From Pseudomonadota bacterium (lineage in GTDB: Bacteria; Pseudomonadota; Alphaproteobacteria; Acetobacterales; Acetobacteraceae), in assembly GCA_021841985.1 (NCBI GenBank), contig JAKCCP010000303.1, positions 1 through 34,032 on the forward strand: a DNA stretch of 34,032 nt. Reading direction: 5' to 3'. The notes beneath the pieces are model-generated. The model was not told the origin of the DNA. It saw only the letters and a program-made list of their open reading frames with translations, and did no database searches. The first letter of the stretch is position 1; the number at the start of each line of letters is the position of its first letter. The position numbers and the translations under genes were made by a program. Of this stretch, positions 1 to 8,112 are shown piece by piece.

Positions 1-1
1 G

Positions 2-196
2 GGGATTTTTGGCACACCCATGCTGCGCGGTCTGCCGCAGGAGGTGCAAGACAGCCTCGCCGCCAGCATCCCCTTCCCCCAGCGCCTCGGCCGGCCGGAA
101 GAATACGCTGACCTGGCGCTTCACATCATTTCGAACCGCATGCTGAACGGGGAAACCATCCGGCTTGATGGAGCTATTCGTATGGCGCCGAAGTAG
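2..196 (+). CDS. 3' end of an HSD10-type short-chain dehydrogenase/reductase (partial)
   Basis: Only the last 64 codons are present; the gene enters from the left edge and stops at TAG 194-196. The tail reads [12 protein letters not shown], then [16 protein letters not shown], then [17 protein letters not shown]. This closely follows the C-terminus of the type II 3-hydroxyacyl-CoA dehydrogenase / HSD17B10 branch of the SDR superfamily, in which a GxFxTPM loop caps the substrate pocket and (L/I)RLDGAIRM is the terminal strand. The Rossmann NAD site and the Ser-Tyr-Lys triad lie outside the window. That branch oxidises hydroxyacyl-CoAs or secondary alcohols with NAD+. A 625-bp gap separates it from the next plus-strand gene, so shared transcription is not shown, although a ketone-forming dehydrogenase next to a ketone monooxygenase would make metabolic sense. 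Confidence 0.85.
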   Translation, partial: GIFGTPMLRGLPQEVQDSLAASIPFPQRLGRPEEYADLALHIISNRMLNGETIRLDGAIRMAPK

Positions 197-696
197 GGGT
201 ATCTCGGGGCTGCTTGCCGGCTCGAAGGCCTCCCCCTCGATTTCCTGTTGAATCGAATGTGCATTGACGTGACCGCGGCGGGTCAGATCCGATCTGGGAG
301 TGAGCGGGCGCGCGGGAAGGTTTTGCGCGCCGCGCCCCGGAGCGGCCGGAAAACTCGAGCCCGCCCATCGCACGGGCAGAAGCGCAACCAGGCGGAGAAA
401 GCGCCACGCCAGATAGCAGTGACCGGCAAGGATGATTTGACGATGAAGACTCGCCAAGCGATGCGCACGCCACAAAATGACGCGCGAGAAATCGGCCACT
501 TCTTTCAAAAACCTTCGTTTAAATACGCTGCGTGCATTGAATTTAAGACCAGAACCCTGCCTCCATGAGTAAAACTATACATTCACACACGTATGCAAAA
601 TCGCACAAGGGTTATGAGAAAGTAAGATTTATTAGTGTGTTTTTTAGACTTTCGCTCATCTCATAAGGAGCATCGAAGGCTGCCAGCCTGCCCCCA

Positions 697-742
697 CAGT
701 CGCGGTAGGGACGCGGCATGAGCCGCGTCCCTACCGCGACTG
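697..742. repeat. Perfect 21-bp inverted repeat with a 4-nt loop
   Basis: The left arm 697-717 and right arm 722-742 are exact reverse complements, separated only by ATGA (718-721). The arms are GC-rich, with the core GCGGTAGGGACGCGGC. No T-run follows on either strand, so it is not a classical intrinsic terminator. It sits about 20 bp upstream of the candidate -35 box of the monooxygenase gene. It could be an operator, a mobile palindromic repeat of the REP kind, or a transcript-end hairpin. Confidence 0.9.
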
Positions 743-760
743 ACTACCCCGGCGATTTCC

Positions 761-790
761 TTGACAAACCCGCGGTGGTCAAGTTACTAA
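761..790 (+). promoter_or_regulatory. Candidate sigma70-type promoter for the BVMO gene
   Basis: A consensus -35 hexamer TTGACA (761-766) is followed after 18 bp by a weak -10 TACTAA (785-790), in an AT-rich patch just upstream of the ribosome site GGAGG (812-816) and the ATG at 822. The -35 is perfect and the -10 poor, which would suit an activator-dependent promoter; the inverted repeat at 697-742 lies just upstream. Confidence 0.4.
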
Positions 791-821
791 AACGCAAAAA
801 TTAAATTGCGCGGAGGGAAAA

Positions 822-2438
822 ATGCCAAGCACCACCGAAAATTTTGACGCTGTTGTGATCGGCGCGGGCTTCTCAGGCCTGTATATGCTGAAGTCACTCC
901 GGGACAAGCTGGGGCTGAAGGTGCGGGTTTTTGAGGCCGGTAAAACCGTGGGGGGCACCTGGTACTGGAATCGCTACCCCGGCGCCCGTTGCGATTCCGA
1001 CGCCTATATCTATTGCTTCACCTGGGATAAGCAATTGTTGCAGGAGTGGGAATGGTCGGAACGCTATCCCGAGCAGCCTGAAATCCTCCGTTATCTTGAG
1101 CATGTGGCCAAACGCCATGATCTAAAGCGCGACATGCACTTCAACACGCGCGTTACCGGCGCGGAATTCGACGAGACAACCAATCTATGGGTGGTGCATA
1201 CCGACAGAGGCGAGGAAGTCGCAGCACGTTACCTCATCGCCGCTGTGGGAAGCCTTTCAACCACCAACATACCGCAGTTCAAGGGGCTGGAGAGATTTAA
1301 GGGTAGGTGGTACCACACCAGTCGCTTTCCTCACGCCGGCGTTGACTTCACCAACAAGCGCGTGGGTGTGGTCGGGACTGGCGCCACCGCGGTACAGGCC
1401 ATTCCAGAAATTGCGCAGCAGGCTAAGCAACTCACGGTGTTTCAGCGCACCGCCAACTACTGCGTGCCAGCGCGCAATGGCAAGGTGGACCCCGACCTGA
1501 CCAAGGCGCGGAAGGCAGACTTCGACGGCGTCGTCCGACGTATCAGGGAATCGTTCTTCGGTCAGGAGCATTACTTCATCCCGAAATCGGCGCTGGAGGC
1601 CACGCCCGAGGAGCGGGAGCGTGAGTTCGACAGGATGTGGGACGCTGGTGGTTTCGCCTTCTGGCTGGGCAACTATCAGGACATGTTCTTCAACCAGGAA
1701 GCCAATGATCTCTGCGCCGACTATATCAAACGTAAGATCCGCAAAACCGTGAAAGACCCGGTTGTGGCCGAGAAGCTCATACCCAAGGGCTATGCCTACG
1801 GCACCAAGCGCCAGCCGCTGGACACCAACTACTACGAGACCTTCAACAAGGATAATGTGCTGCTGGTCGATGCCAACACCGACGGCGGCATTGAAGAAAT
1901 CACCGAAAAGGGTATCCGGGCGGGTGGCCAGGAATACGAATTCGATATCATCGTTTTCGCCACCGGGTTCGACGCCATGACCGGCCCGCTCAAGGCCTTG
2001 AACCTAAAAGGCCGCGGCGGTCGCACGCTGGATGAGCAATGGGCGGATGGTCCGCACAGCTACCTTGGCATTTCGGTCGCCGGCTTTCCCAACTTGTTCA
2101 CCATCACCGGTCCGCAAAGCCCGTCGGTGCTTTCGAATATGCCGGTATCGATTGAGCAGCATGTGGAGTGGGTCACCGACTGCATAGACAACATGCGCAA
2201 AAGCGGCAAGACGACCATCGAGGCGACGCCCCAGGCGCAGGATCAGTGGGTTGCGCATGTCAACGAGATCGTCGGCATGACGCTGATGACCGGCGCTAAC
2301 TCCTGGTACATGAGTGCTAATATCCCCGGCAAACCACGCGCCTTTTTGCCCTATCTAGGCCCAGAGGGTGTTGGCGGCTACAGGAAGAAGTGCGACGAGG
2401 TCGCGTCCAGTGGCTACGAGGGATTCGAGTTGGCATAG
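822..2438 (+). CDS. Flavin-containing Baeyer-Villiger monooxygenase (cyclohexanone monooxygenase-like)
   Basis: A 538-residue class B flavoprotein monooxygenase, the usual size of single-component NADPH/FAD Baeyer-Villiger enzymes, which insert O2-derived oxygen next to a ketone to give an ester or lactone. Seen: the FAD-binding GAGFSG at residues 14-19; GGTWYWNRYPGARCD at 44-58, the conserved FAD/substrate segment; the family fingerprint FxGxxxHxxxFP at 159-170 (FKGRWYHTSRFP, with Phe where Trp is commoner); and a second dinucleotide site GTGATA at 185-190 for NADPH. The downstream KRQPLDTNYY segment matches the conserved KRP(L) region. The ATG at 822 has GGAGG five bases upstream. The next gene, on the same strand 79 bp later, is an alpha/beta hydrolase, so the ester formed could be cleaved directly. 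GC content is visibly lower than in the hopanoid genes. The ketone substrate cannot be read from the sequence. Confidence 0.92.
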   Translation: MPSTTENFDAVVIGAGFSGLYMLKSLRDKLGLKVRVFEAGKTVGGTWYWNRYPGARCDSDAYIYCFTWDKQLLQEWEWSERYPEQPEILRYLEHVAKRHDLKRDMHFNTRVTGAEFDETTNLWVVHTDRGEEVAARYLIAAVGSLSTTNIPQFKGLERFKGRWYHTSRFPHAGVDFTNKRVGVVGTGATAVQAIPEIAQQAKQLTVFQRTANYCVPARNGKVDPDLTKARKADFDGVVRRIRESFFGQEHYFIPKSALEATPEEREREFDRMWDAGGFAFWLGNYQDMFFNQEANDLCADYIKRKIRKTVKDPVVAEKLIPKGYAYGTKRQPLDTNYYETFNKDNVLLVDANTDGGIEEITEKGIRAGGQEYEFDIIVFATGFDAMTGPLKALNLKGRGGRTLDEQWADGPHSYLGISVAGFPNLFTITGPQSPSVLSNMPVSIEQHVEWVTDCIDNMRKSGKTTIEATPQAQDQWVAHVNEIVGMTLMTGANSWYMSANIPGKPRAFLPYLGPEGVGGYRKKCDEVASSGYEGFELA

Positions 2439-2517
2439 CCGTCCTTGGAAAAATATCGGGCAGAATAAAAGGCAACAGCTTTATCCCGCCCAACTAAGAA
2501 AAACATAGGGGGAGACA

Positions 2518-3570
2518 ATGATCGATAACGGCTATTACACGCAAGACGTGCATGGCCCTTTTGAATTGCATGAGATCGGTAATCTCGAGCTGGAAGAGGG
2601 CGGTACCATCCGTGGTTGCAAACTTGCCTACGCGACGTTTGGGTCGCTCAATGCCGCTGGCGATAACGCCATCCTGATTCCCACATGGTACTCGGGCACC
2701 AACAAGATCATCGAGCAGGTCTACGTCGGTAAGGGGCGCGCGCTCGATCCCGAAAAGTATTTCATCATCATCGTCAATCAGATTGGCGGTGGGCTTTCCA
2801 CCTCGCCCCACAACACGCCGGCGCCTGCTGGGATGGGGAATTTTCCGCGTGTGCGCATCGGTGATGACGTGCGCGCGCAACATAAATTCGTCACGGAGAA
2901 GTTCGGTCTGAAGAGTCTCGCGCTGGTTGTCGGCGGTTCGATGGGCGCGCAGCAGACCTACGAATGGGCGGTACGGTACCCCGATATGGTAAAGCGCGCC
3001 GCGCCGATCGCTGGCACGGCGAGAAATACCATCCATGATTTCCTCTTTACCGAAACGCTGGTCGAGGCGATCACCTCCGACCCCGGTTACAACAAGGGAT
3101 TTTATGCGTCATCAGCGGATGTACGAGAAGGTCTGTTGCGCCACGCGAAGATATGGGCAGTGATGGGTTGGAGCACGCAATTTTTCCAGGAAAATCGCCA
3201 TAAAGCCTTGGGTTTTTCTTCCTTGGAGGATTTCATCATCAACTTCATGAACGGCTATTTCAGCGTCATGGATCCCAACGATCTGCTGTGCCAAGCATGG
3301 AAATGGCAGCGCGGCGATGTTAGCCGCCACACTTCTGGTGACTTGCGCGCCGCGTTGGGCCGCATTAAAGCTAAGACTTTTGTCATGCCGATGTCTTCGG
3401 ACATGTTCTTCCCGCCGGCGGATTGCGAAGCTGAGTGGCGGCTCATTCCCGATGCCGAGTTCCGCCCAATCCAAACCATCGATGGCCATCTCACGCTATT
3501 CGGCGCTGATCCCAATGCGCTCAGTCAGATTGATAAGCATCTCGGTGAATTGCTGGCAGCAAAAATTTAG
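2518..3570 (+). CDS. MetX-fold alpha/beta hydrolase, probable esterase
   Basis: A 350-residue alpha/beta-hydrolase of the homoserine O-acetyltransferase (MetX) superfamily. Seen: the nucleophile elbow GGSMGAQQ with Ser141, followed by YEWAVRYPD as in MetX; an acid candidate Asp295 in PMSSDMFFPP; and the catalytic His324 in IDGHLTLFG. The conserved MetX stretch GxxxSTGPSS is replaced here by GGGLSTSPHNTP (residues 90-101), and the protein is somewhat short, so true homoserine acetylation is unlikely. The best inference is ester or thioester hydrolysis. It lies 79 bp after the Baeyer-Villiger enzyme, with its own strong ribosome site (GGGGGAG 2508-2514), and the pair is probably co-transcribed: ketone to ester, then ester to acid plus alcohol. 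Automatic annotation may label it metX; I would not. A hairpin follows at 3577-3604. Confidence 0.82.
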   Translation: MIDNGYYTQDVHGPFELHEIGNLELEEGGTIRGCKLAYATFGSLNAAGDNAILIPTWYSGTNKIIEQVYVGKGRALDPEKYFIIIVNQIGGGLSTSPHNTPAPAGMGNFPRVRIGDDVRAQHKFVTEKFGLKSLALVVGGSMGAQQTYEWAVRYPDMVKRAAPIAGTARNTIHDFLFTETLVEAITSDPGYNKGFYASSADVREGLLRHAKIWAVMGWSTQFFQENRHKALGFSSLEDFIINFMNGYFSVMDPNDLLCQAWKWQRGDVSRHTSGDLRAALGRIKAKTFVMPMSSDMFFPPADCEAEWRLIPDAEFRPIQTIDGHLTLFGADPNALSQIDKHLGELLAAKI

Positions 3571-3576
3571 ATATCA

Positions 3577-3604
3577 GGCGCCCCGCACCCGCATGCGGAG
3601 CGCC
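3577..3604. terminator. Hairpin between convergent genes, probable terminator
   Basis: Arms GGCGCCCCGCA (3577-3587) and TGCGGAGCGCC (3594-3604) pair over 11 positions with one mismatch, around a 6-nt loop. It begins 7 bp after the hydrolase stop, and the opposing kinase gene ends at 3665. No T-run follows, so it may be a transcript-stabilising hairpin rather than an efficient intrinsic terminator. Confidence 0.5.
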
Positions 3605-3664
3605 TCGTTGGCGGAGCGGTTTAAAAAGGCATTGGCTTTGTCTGGAAAGCGTTCCCTGTCTTGC

Positions 3665-5032
3665 CTATGCCGCCAGCACCGGCTGGCAGAGCAGCTCGAA
3701 CACCGCGCCGGGATCGCCGTCCGCGATGGTCAAGCGGAAGCCGTGTAGCTCGACAATCGCGGCGACCAGGCTAAGGCCAAGGCCGCTGCCCTCGATATGG
3801 CGGCTTTTATCGGAGCGGTAGAAGCGCTTCAGAACCTCTGCGCGCTCTTCCGCCGGGATGCCCGGCCCGGTATCATGCACCCGAAGCGCCGGGCCCCGCG
3901 GCGTCATCGCCAGCGTGAGGCGCACTGCGCCGCCGGGCGGGGTGAATTTGATGGCATTGCCGACAAGATTGGCAACGGCCTCGACCAGCAGATCGCGGTC
4001 GCCGATCACCGGCGGCACCTTGCTCAGGGAGAGCGTGAACGCGATCCCCTGCTCCTCGGCGATCGGGGTATAAAGTTCCTCGATCTCGCGGCCGATATCG
4101 GCGAGATCGACGGCGGCAAAACCGCTGCGGCGCCGCCGGGCCTCGATCTCGCCGATGCGCAACAGCGCGGTGATGATGCCGAGCGTCTGGTCGAGGCCGA
4201 GCACGGCGCGGTCGATCGCTTCCTGGAGCGCTTCGGCTCCACCACCGGCATCGCGTGCCCGCTCCAGCCGCGCCCGCACCCGGGTGAGCGGCGTGCGGAG
4301 ATCGTGCGCGATGTCGTTGCCGATGCCCTTGAGCTGATCGAGCAGGCGGCCGATCTCATCCAGCATGCGATTGACGCCGGCGCTGAGCCGGTCGAAATCA
4401 TCGCCGGTGCCGCGCAATGGCAGCCTCTCGTGGAGATCGCCCGAGAGGATGCGCGCCATCGTCTCATGCACGTCCTTGACCTGGCGCAGCGCGCGGAGGC
4501 TGAGGAAGACACCGGCGGCGAGCGCCAGGAGGGTTGCCGGGATCACGCTCAGGCCGAGCGCGCGCAGCACGGTTCGGCGCAACTGATCGAGATCATTGAC
4601 GCTGCGGGCGATCACCAGCGTGCCGCCATCGGCCAGCCTGCGGGCTACGGCGCGCGCCGTCTCGGCTTGCGCCCCCGCGCCCTCGCCCACCATCAGGGAA
4701 GCGGTATGGGGTTTGCCGTCACGCGGCAGATCGGGTGGCAGGGAAGCGAGATTGCCGGCGAGCGCGTGGCCCGCCTTGTCGAACAGCGCGACGAAAGTGA
4801 GGCGATGGACATCGCGCGACAGCCGGGGACCGAGAATGCCGACCAGCTGGTCGGGCGGGGCGGCGGTGAGTGCCGCGAGATCCTGCAGGACAAAACGGTC
4901 GATGCGGCGGGTCTCGAACACCGCAGTCTGCCAATAGATGAACGCGAAGAGCAGCAGCGTCGAGGCGGCAAAGGCGCCGATGAAGCCGAGCGCCAGACGA
5001 AACGCGGCGGTACGGACGATCTCGGGCAGCAT
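3665..5032 (-). CDS. HAMP-containing sensor histidine kinase
   Basis: A 455-residue inner-membrane two-component kinase. Seen: an N-terminal membrane segment (about 10-35), a periplasmic sensor of roughly 120 residues with no recognisable fold, a second membrane segment (about 157-180), a HAMP linker (about 178-232), the H-box GNDIAHDLRTPLTR with His243, the N-box with Asn359 (ANLVGNAIKFTP), the G1 box DTGPGI (387-392), the F-box FYRSDKS, and the G2 box GSGLGLSL (415-422). All catalytic motifs are intact. It is divergent from the response regulator starting at 5177, with 144 bp between the starts, a common arrangement for a cognate pair. The start ATG at 5032 puts the first membrane helix at the N-terminus and has a purine-rich AGGAAAGG upstream. 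The ligand is unknown. Confidence 0.93.
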   Translation of the reverse strand: MLPEIVRTAAFRLALGFIGAFAASTLLLFAFIYWQTAVFETRRIDRFVLQDLAALTAAPPDQLVGILGPRLSRDVHRLTFVALFDKAGHALAGNLASLPPDLPRDGKPHTASLMVGEGAGAQAETARAVARRLADGGTLVIARSVNDLDQLRRTVLRALGLSVIPATLLALAAGVFLSLRALRQVKDVHETMARILSGDLHERLPLRGTGDDFDRLSAGVNRMLDEIGRLLDQLKGIGNDIAHDLRTPLTRVRARLERARDAGGGAEALQEAIDRAVLGLDQTLGIITALLRIGEIEARRRRSGFAAVDLADIGREIEELYTPIAEEQGIAFTLSLSKVPPVIGDRDLLVEAVANLVGNAIKFTPPGGAVRLTLAMTPRGPALRVHDTGPGIPAEERAEVLKRFYRSDKSRHIEGSGLGLSLVAAIVELHGFRLTIADGDPGAVFELLCQPVLAA

Positions 5033-5176
5033 GGTTTGGCCTTTCCTCAGGCATTGCGGGCGGCGCCGGGCGGGCCGGCGAGACGTTATAAATCACGTTT
5101 TAATGGAGTGCGGCCCCGTGATGCGCGATCTATGGAAGGGTGGATCAATCCCCTGCGCGGGGTGGGGAGCAGACGC

Positions 5177-5914
5177 ATGGCTGAGACGGGAACGACCGCG
5201 CCGGCGGCAAGGCACGCGGAACCTCAGGGCACCGCGCCCGCCATCCTGCTGGTCGAGGATGACACCGAACTCGCCGGCGAGATCATCGCCGATCTGGAGG
5301 CGCGCGGCTATCAGGTGCGGCATGTGGTGACCGGCCCGCAAGGTCTCGCCGAGGCGCGCGGCCGGCGCTTCGATCTGCTGATCCTCGACCGCCTGCTGCC
5401 CGAGCGTGATGGGCTCGCGGTGCTGGCCGAATTGCGCGCCGAGGGCATCTCGACCCCGGTTTTGGTGATGAGCGCGCTCGGCGCGGTCGATGAACGGGTG
5501 GCGGGCCTGAAGGCCGGCGGCGATGACTATCTCGTCAAGCCCTTCGCCTTCGTTGAATTCGCCGCCCGCATCGAGGCGCTGCTGCGCCGCCCGGCGATCT
5601 CCGCGCCAACGACCGCGCTTCGCGTCGGCCCGCTCGTGCTCGATCTCATTACCCGCGCCGCCAGGCGCGATGATCGTGCCATCGAGCTGCTGCCAACCGA
5701 GTTCAAGCTGCTGGAATATCTCATGCACCGCGCCCGCCAGGTGGTGACGCGCGGCATGCTGCTGGAAGACGTCTGGCACTACCGCTTCCTGCCGCACACC
5801 AACGTCGTCGATGTCCATATCGGCAAGCTCCGCCGCAAGATCGACGCGCCACAGGAGCCGCCGATGCTGCATAGCATCCGGGGTGCTGGGTTCATGCTGC
5901 GCCCGCCGGATTGA
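5177..5914 (+). CDS. OmpR/PhoB-type response regulator
   Basis: A 245-residue two-domain response regulator. The receiver domain (about 22-135) shows the acidic pocket VEDD (26-29), the phospho-acceptor Asp71 in LILDRLLPE, the Ser99 switch position in VLVMSALG, and Lys121 in YLVKPF. The C-terminal winged-helix DNA-binding domain (about 145-243) shows LLPTEFKLLEYLM, the recognition segment TNVVDVHIGKLRRKI and the wing GAGFML. I start it at ATG 5177 because GGGGAG lies 7-8 bases upstream; an ATG at 5132 would add 15 residues with no similarity. The frame stays open far upstream, but that part is antisense to the kinase and is not protein-like. It is transcribed away from the kinase gene and is presumably its partner. 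Targets are unknown. Confidence 0.93.
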   Translation: MAETGTTAPAARHAEPQGTAPAILLVEDDTELAGEIIADLEARGYQVRHVVTGPQGLAEARGRRFDLLILDRLLPERDGLAVLAELRAEGISTPVLVMSALGAVDERVAGLKAGGDDYLVKPFAFVEFAARIEALLRRPAISAPTTALRVGPLVLDLITRAARRDDRAIELLPTEFKLLEYLMHRARQVVTRGMLLEDVWHYRFLPHTNVVDVHIGKLRRKIDAPQEPPMLHSIRGAGFMLRPPD

Positions 5915-5934
5915 TCCCGCGCGAGGAGATAATC

Positions 5935-5979
5935 CGAGGGCGCTGCCCTCGACCCACCAAGGGCCGCGGAGGCCCTTGG
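5935..5979. repeat. Double-hairpin intergenic element, probable bidirectional terminator
   Basis: Two consecutive GC-rich hairpins fill the gap between the convergent regulator (ends 5914) and hpnH (ends 5991). The first is CGAGGGC (5935-5941) with GCCCTCG (5945-5951). The second is CCAAGGGCC (5957-5965) with GGCCCTTGG (5971-5979). Being symmetrical, it can act in both directions. Its GGGCGCTGCCCTCGACCC block (5938-5955) closely resembles GGGCGCCGCCCTGGACCC at 22845-22862, which points to a dispersed repeat family rather than two unrelated terminators. Confidence 0.7.
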
Positions 5980-5990
5980 ATCCCATTCCG

Positions 5991-7136
5991 TTATTCGGCG
6001 GCGTCGCTGAGGGCGGGGGTCTCCTTTTCGCCGTGCAACCGCGCCAACGCCTTCTCAACATGGTCGCGGAAGACATATTCCGCCAGGCGCTGACGATCGA
6101 GGGGAATTTCGGGGGCCATCGGCCCCTCGGTGCGCGGGCCGCGCAGCGCCACCGCCGCGACCTTTAGCGGATGGCGCACGGCATCCATCACCGCCGTCGC
6201 CTCATAGCCGGAATGCACCATGCAATCGGCGCATTTCTCGTAACTGCCGGTGCCGTAGAGATCCCAGTCGGTGGTCTCCATCAGCTCCTTGAAGGTCTTG
6301 GTGTAGCCTTCGCCGAGCAGATAGCACGGGCGCTGCCAGCCGAACACGTTGCGCGTCGGCTTGCCCCAGGGGGTGCAGCGATAGGTCTGATTGCCGGCAA
6401 GGAAGTCGAGGAAGAGCGAGGACTGGTTGAACTTCCAGCCCTTGCCCTTGCCACGGCGGAAAATGCCGCGAAACAGCTCCTTGGATTTCTGGCGATTGAG
6501 GAAATGCTGCTGATCGGGGGCCCGTTCATAGGCATAGCCGGGAGAGATCATCACGCCGTCGATGCCAATGGCTGTGACATCATCGAGAAAATTCGCCACT
6601 TTCTGGGGATCGGCGCCGTCAAACAGGGTGGTGTTGATGCAGACGCGAAAGCCGCGCGCCTTGGCCCGGCGGATCGCCGCGACGGCGCGGTCGAACACGC
6701 CTTCCTGGCTCACCGCGTGGTCGTGCATGTCGCGATCGCCGTCGAGATGGACATCCCACGAGAAATTGCGGTGCGGCTTGAAGAGGTCGAGCTTTTTTTC
6801 CAAGAGCAGGGCGTTGGTGCAGAGATAGACGAATTTACCGCGCGCCAGGATCGCCGCCGTGATCTCGGGCATCTCCTTGTGCAAAAGCGGCTCGCCGCCG
6901 GCGATCGCGACCACCGGGGCGCCGCATTCATCGACCGCGCCCAGACACTCGGCGACCGAAAGCCGCTGGTTGAGGATCGGTGCCGGGTAGTCGATCTTGC
7001 CGCAGCCCGCACAGGCGAGGTTGCAGCGGAACAAGGGCTCCAGCATCAGCACCAGCGGATAGCGCTTGCGGCCCAGGAGGTGCTGCTTCACCACATAGGC
7101 GCCGACACCCAGCATCTGGTTTACAGGAACGGGCAT
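5991..7136 (-). CDS. hpnH: Hopanoid biosynthesis radical SAM protein HpnH
   Basis: A 381-residue radical SAM enzyme. HpnH joins a 5'-deoxyadenosyl group to diploptene to make adenosylhopane, the first step to C35 extended hopanoids. Seen: the [4Fe-4S] motif CNLACAGC (Cys38, Cys42, Cys45), preceded by RYPLVLMLEPLFR and followed by GKIDYP, a very typical HpnH block; GGEPLLH for SAM binding; and a late Cys-rich stretch (YEKCADCMVHSGYE). I start at ATG 7136 (MPVPVNQ...) because family members begin this way and a purine-rich AAGGA lies upstream. The longer open frame to 7241 overlaps ispH and adds a non-homologous tail. It is 31 bp downstream of ispH on the same strand, so probably one operon. 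Confidence 0.96.
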   Translation of the reverse strand: MPVPVNQMLGVGAYVVKQHLLGRKRYPLVLMLEPLFRCNLACAGCGKIDYPAPILNQRLSVAECLGAVDECGAPVVAIAGGEPLLHKEMPEITAAILARGKFVYLCTNALLLEKKLDLFKPHRNFSWDVHLDGDRDMHDHAVSQEGVFDRAVAAIRRAKARGFRVCINTTLFDGADPQKVANFLDDVTAIGIDGVMISPGYAYERAPDQQHFLNRQKSKELFRGIFRRGKGKGWKFNQSSLFLDFLAGNQTYRCTPWGKPTRNVFGWQRPCYLLGEGYTKTFKELMETTDWDLYGTGSYEKCADCMVHSGYEATAVMDAVRHPLKVAAVALRGPRTEGPMAPEIPLDRQRLAEYVFRDHVEKALARLHGEKETPALSDAAE

Positions 7137-7167
7137 TCTTTCGTCCTTGACGTGGCTTTTAGGGTTT

Positions 7168-8112
7168 TCAGGCTTCGGCGAGTTCGCTGTCGGCGAGTTC
7201 GGGGGGGAAGCGGAAACGCACGTTCTCGGCAGCCCCCTCAAGGGCGGAGACCGTGATCGGCCCGAAGCGCCGCAGCCCCTCGATCACCCCCTGGACCAGC
7301 ATCTCGGGCGCCGAGGCGCCGGCGGTGACGCCGACGGAGGCGATGCCCGCGAACCATTCCGGACGCAGCGCCTGGGCATCGTCGATCAGATAGGCGGGCT
7401 TGCCCAGCTCGGCGCCGATTTCGCGCAGGCGGTTGGAGTTCGAGCTGTTCTGGCTGCCGACGACGAGGATCATATCGACCGCCTTGGCAAGCTCGTGGAC
7501 GGCGGTTTGGCGATTCTGCGTCGCATAGCAGATATCGCGCACATCCGGCCCGCGGATGGCGGGAAAGCGCGCGGTGAGTGCGGCGATGATCTGGCGGGTG
7601 TCATCGACCGAAAGCGTGGTCTGGGTGACGTAGGCGAGTTTTTCCGGATCCGCGACCTCCAGGGCGGCGACATCCGCGACGGTCTGCACGAGATAGACTT
7701 TCCCCGGGATCTGGCCGATCGTGCCCTCCACCTCGGCATGGCCGGCATGCCCCACGAGCACGATCTCACGCCCCGAGGCGGCATAGCGGCGCCCTTCGGC
7801 ATGCACCTTGGCGACCAACGGGCAGGTCGCGTCGATCACCGCGAGCGCGCGCCGCGAGGCGGTCTCCTCGACCACGCGGGCGACGCCGTGGGCGCTGAAA
7901 ATGGTCGTGGCCCCAGGTGGGATCTCATCGAGCTCATCGACGAAAATCGCTCCCCTGGTGCGCAAATCCTCGACGACGTGGCGGTTATGCACGATCTCGT
8001 GGCGCACATAGATCGGCGGGCCGTATTTGGCGAGCGCCCGCTCGACGATCTCGATCGCCCGCTCGACACCGGCGCAGAAGCCACGAGGTTGAGCGAGGAT
8101 GACACGCAACAT
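7168..8112 (-). CDS. ispH: 4-hydroxy-3-methylbut-2-enyl diphosphate reductase IspH
   Basis: A 314-residue iron-sulfur enzyme of the final MEP-pathway step, reducing HMBPP to IPP and DMAPP. Seen: the three cluster cysteines Cys13 ([11 protein letters not shown]), Cys97 (DATCPLV) and Cys195 ([10 protein letters not shown]); the catalytic Glu127 in [13 protein letters not shown]; and the diphosphate-binding [10 protein letters not shown]. All key residues are present and the length is normal. It heads a minus-strand pair with hpnH and is divergent from dxs, so two MEP-pathway enzymes frame the start of the hopanoid genes. This suggests dedicated precursor supply for hopanoids. Whether the genome has other dxs or ispH copies cannot be told from here. 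Confidence 0.97.
   Translation of the reverse strand: MLRVILAQPRGFCAGVERAIEIVERALAKYGPPIYVRHEIVHNRHVVEDLRTRGAIFVDELDEIPPGATTIFSAHGVARVVEETASRRALAVIDATCPLVAKVHAEGRRYAASGREIVLVGHAGHAEVEGTIGQIPGKVYLVQTVADVAALEVADPEKLAYVTQTTLSVDDTRQIIAALTARFPAIRGPDVRDICYATQNRQTAVHELAKAVDMILVVGSQNSSNSNRLREIGAELGKPAYLIDDAQALRPEWFAGIASVGVTAGASAPEMLVQGVIEGLRRFGPITVSALEGAAENVRFRFPPELADSELAEA

Larger units (their letters stand above)
197..821. other. Long intergenic region, AT-richer in its second half
   Basis: No convincing gene is visible. The open frame at 248-568 has low-complexity Arg/Ser/Pro composition, no ribosome site and no family resemblance. About 500-660 is clearly AT-richer than the rest of the window. 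The right end carries a perfect inverted repeat (697-742) and a candidate promoter (761-790) for the monooxygenase gene. Confidence 0.6.

Noticed and set aside
248..568. 106-codon open frame in the first intergenic region
   Set aside because: No ribosome site, biased composition, and no resemblance to any family; the reverse strand also has a comparable chance frame.
2518..3570. Calling the hydrolase metX (homoserine O-acetyltransferase)
   Set aside because: The fold and nucleophile elbow match, but the conserved STGPSS-type segment is changed and the context is a BVMO, not methionine genes.
3797..5176. A long N-terminal extension of the response regulator frame
   Set aside because: It runs antisense through the sensor kinase and has no protein-like pattern. 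The regulator has a proper ribosome site at 5177 and a receiver domain starting soon after.
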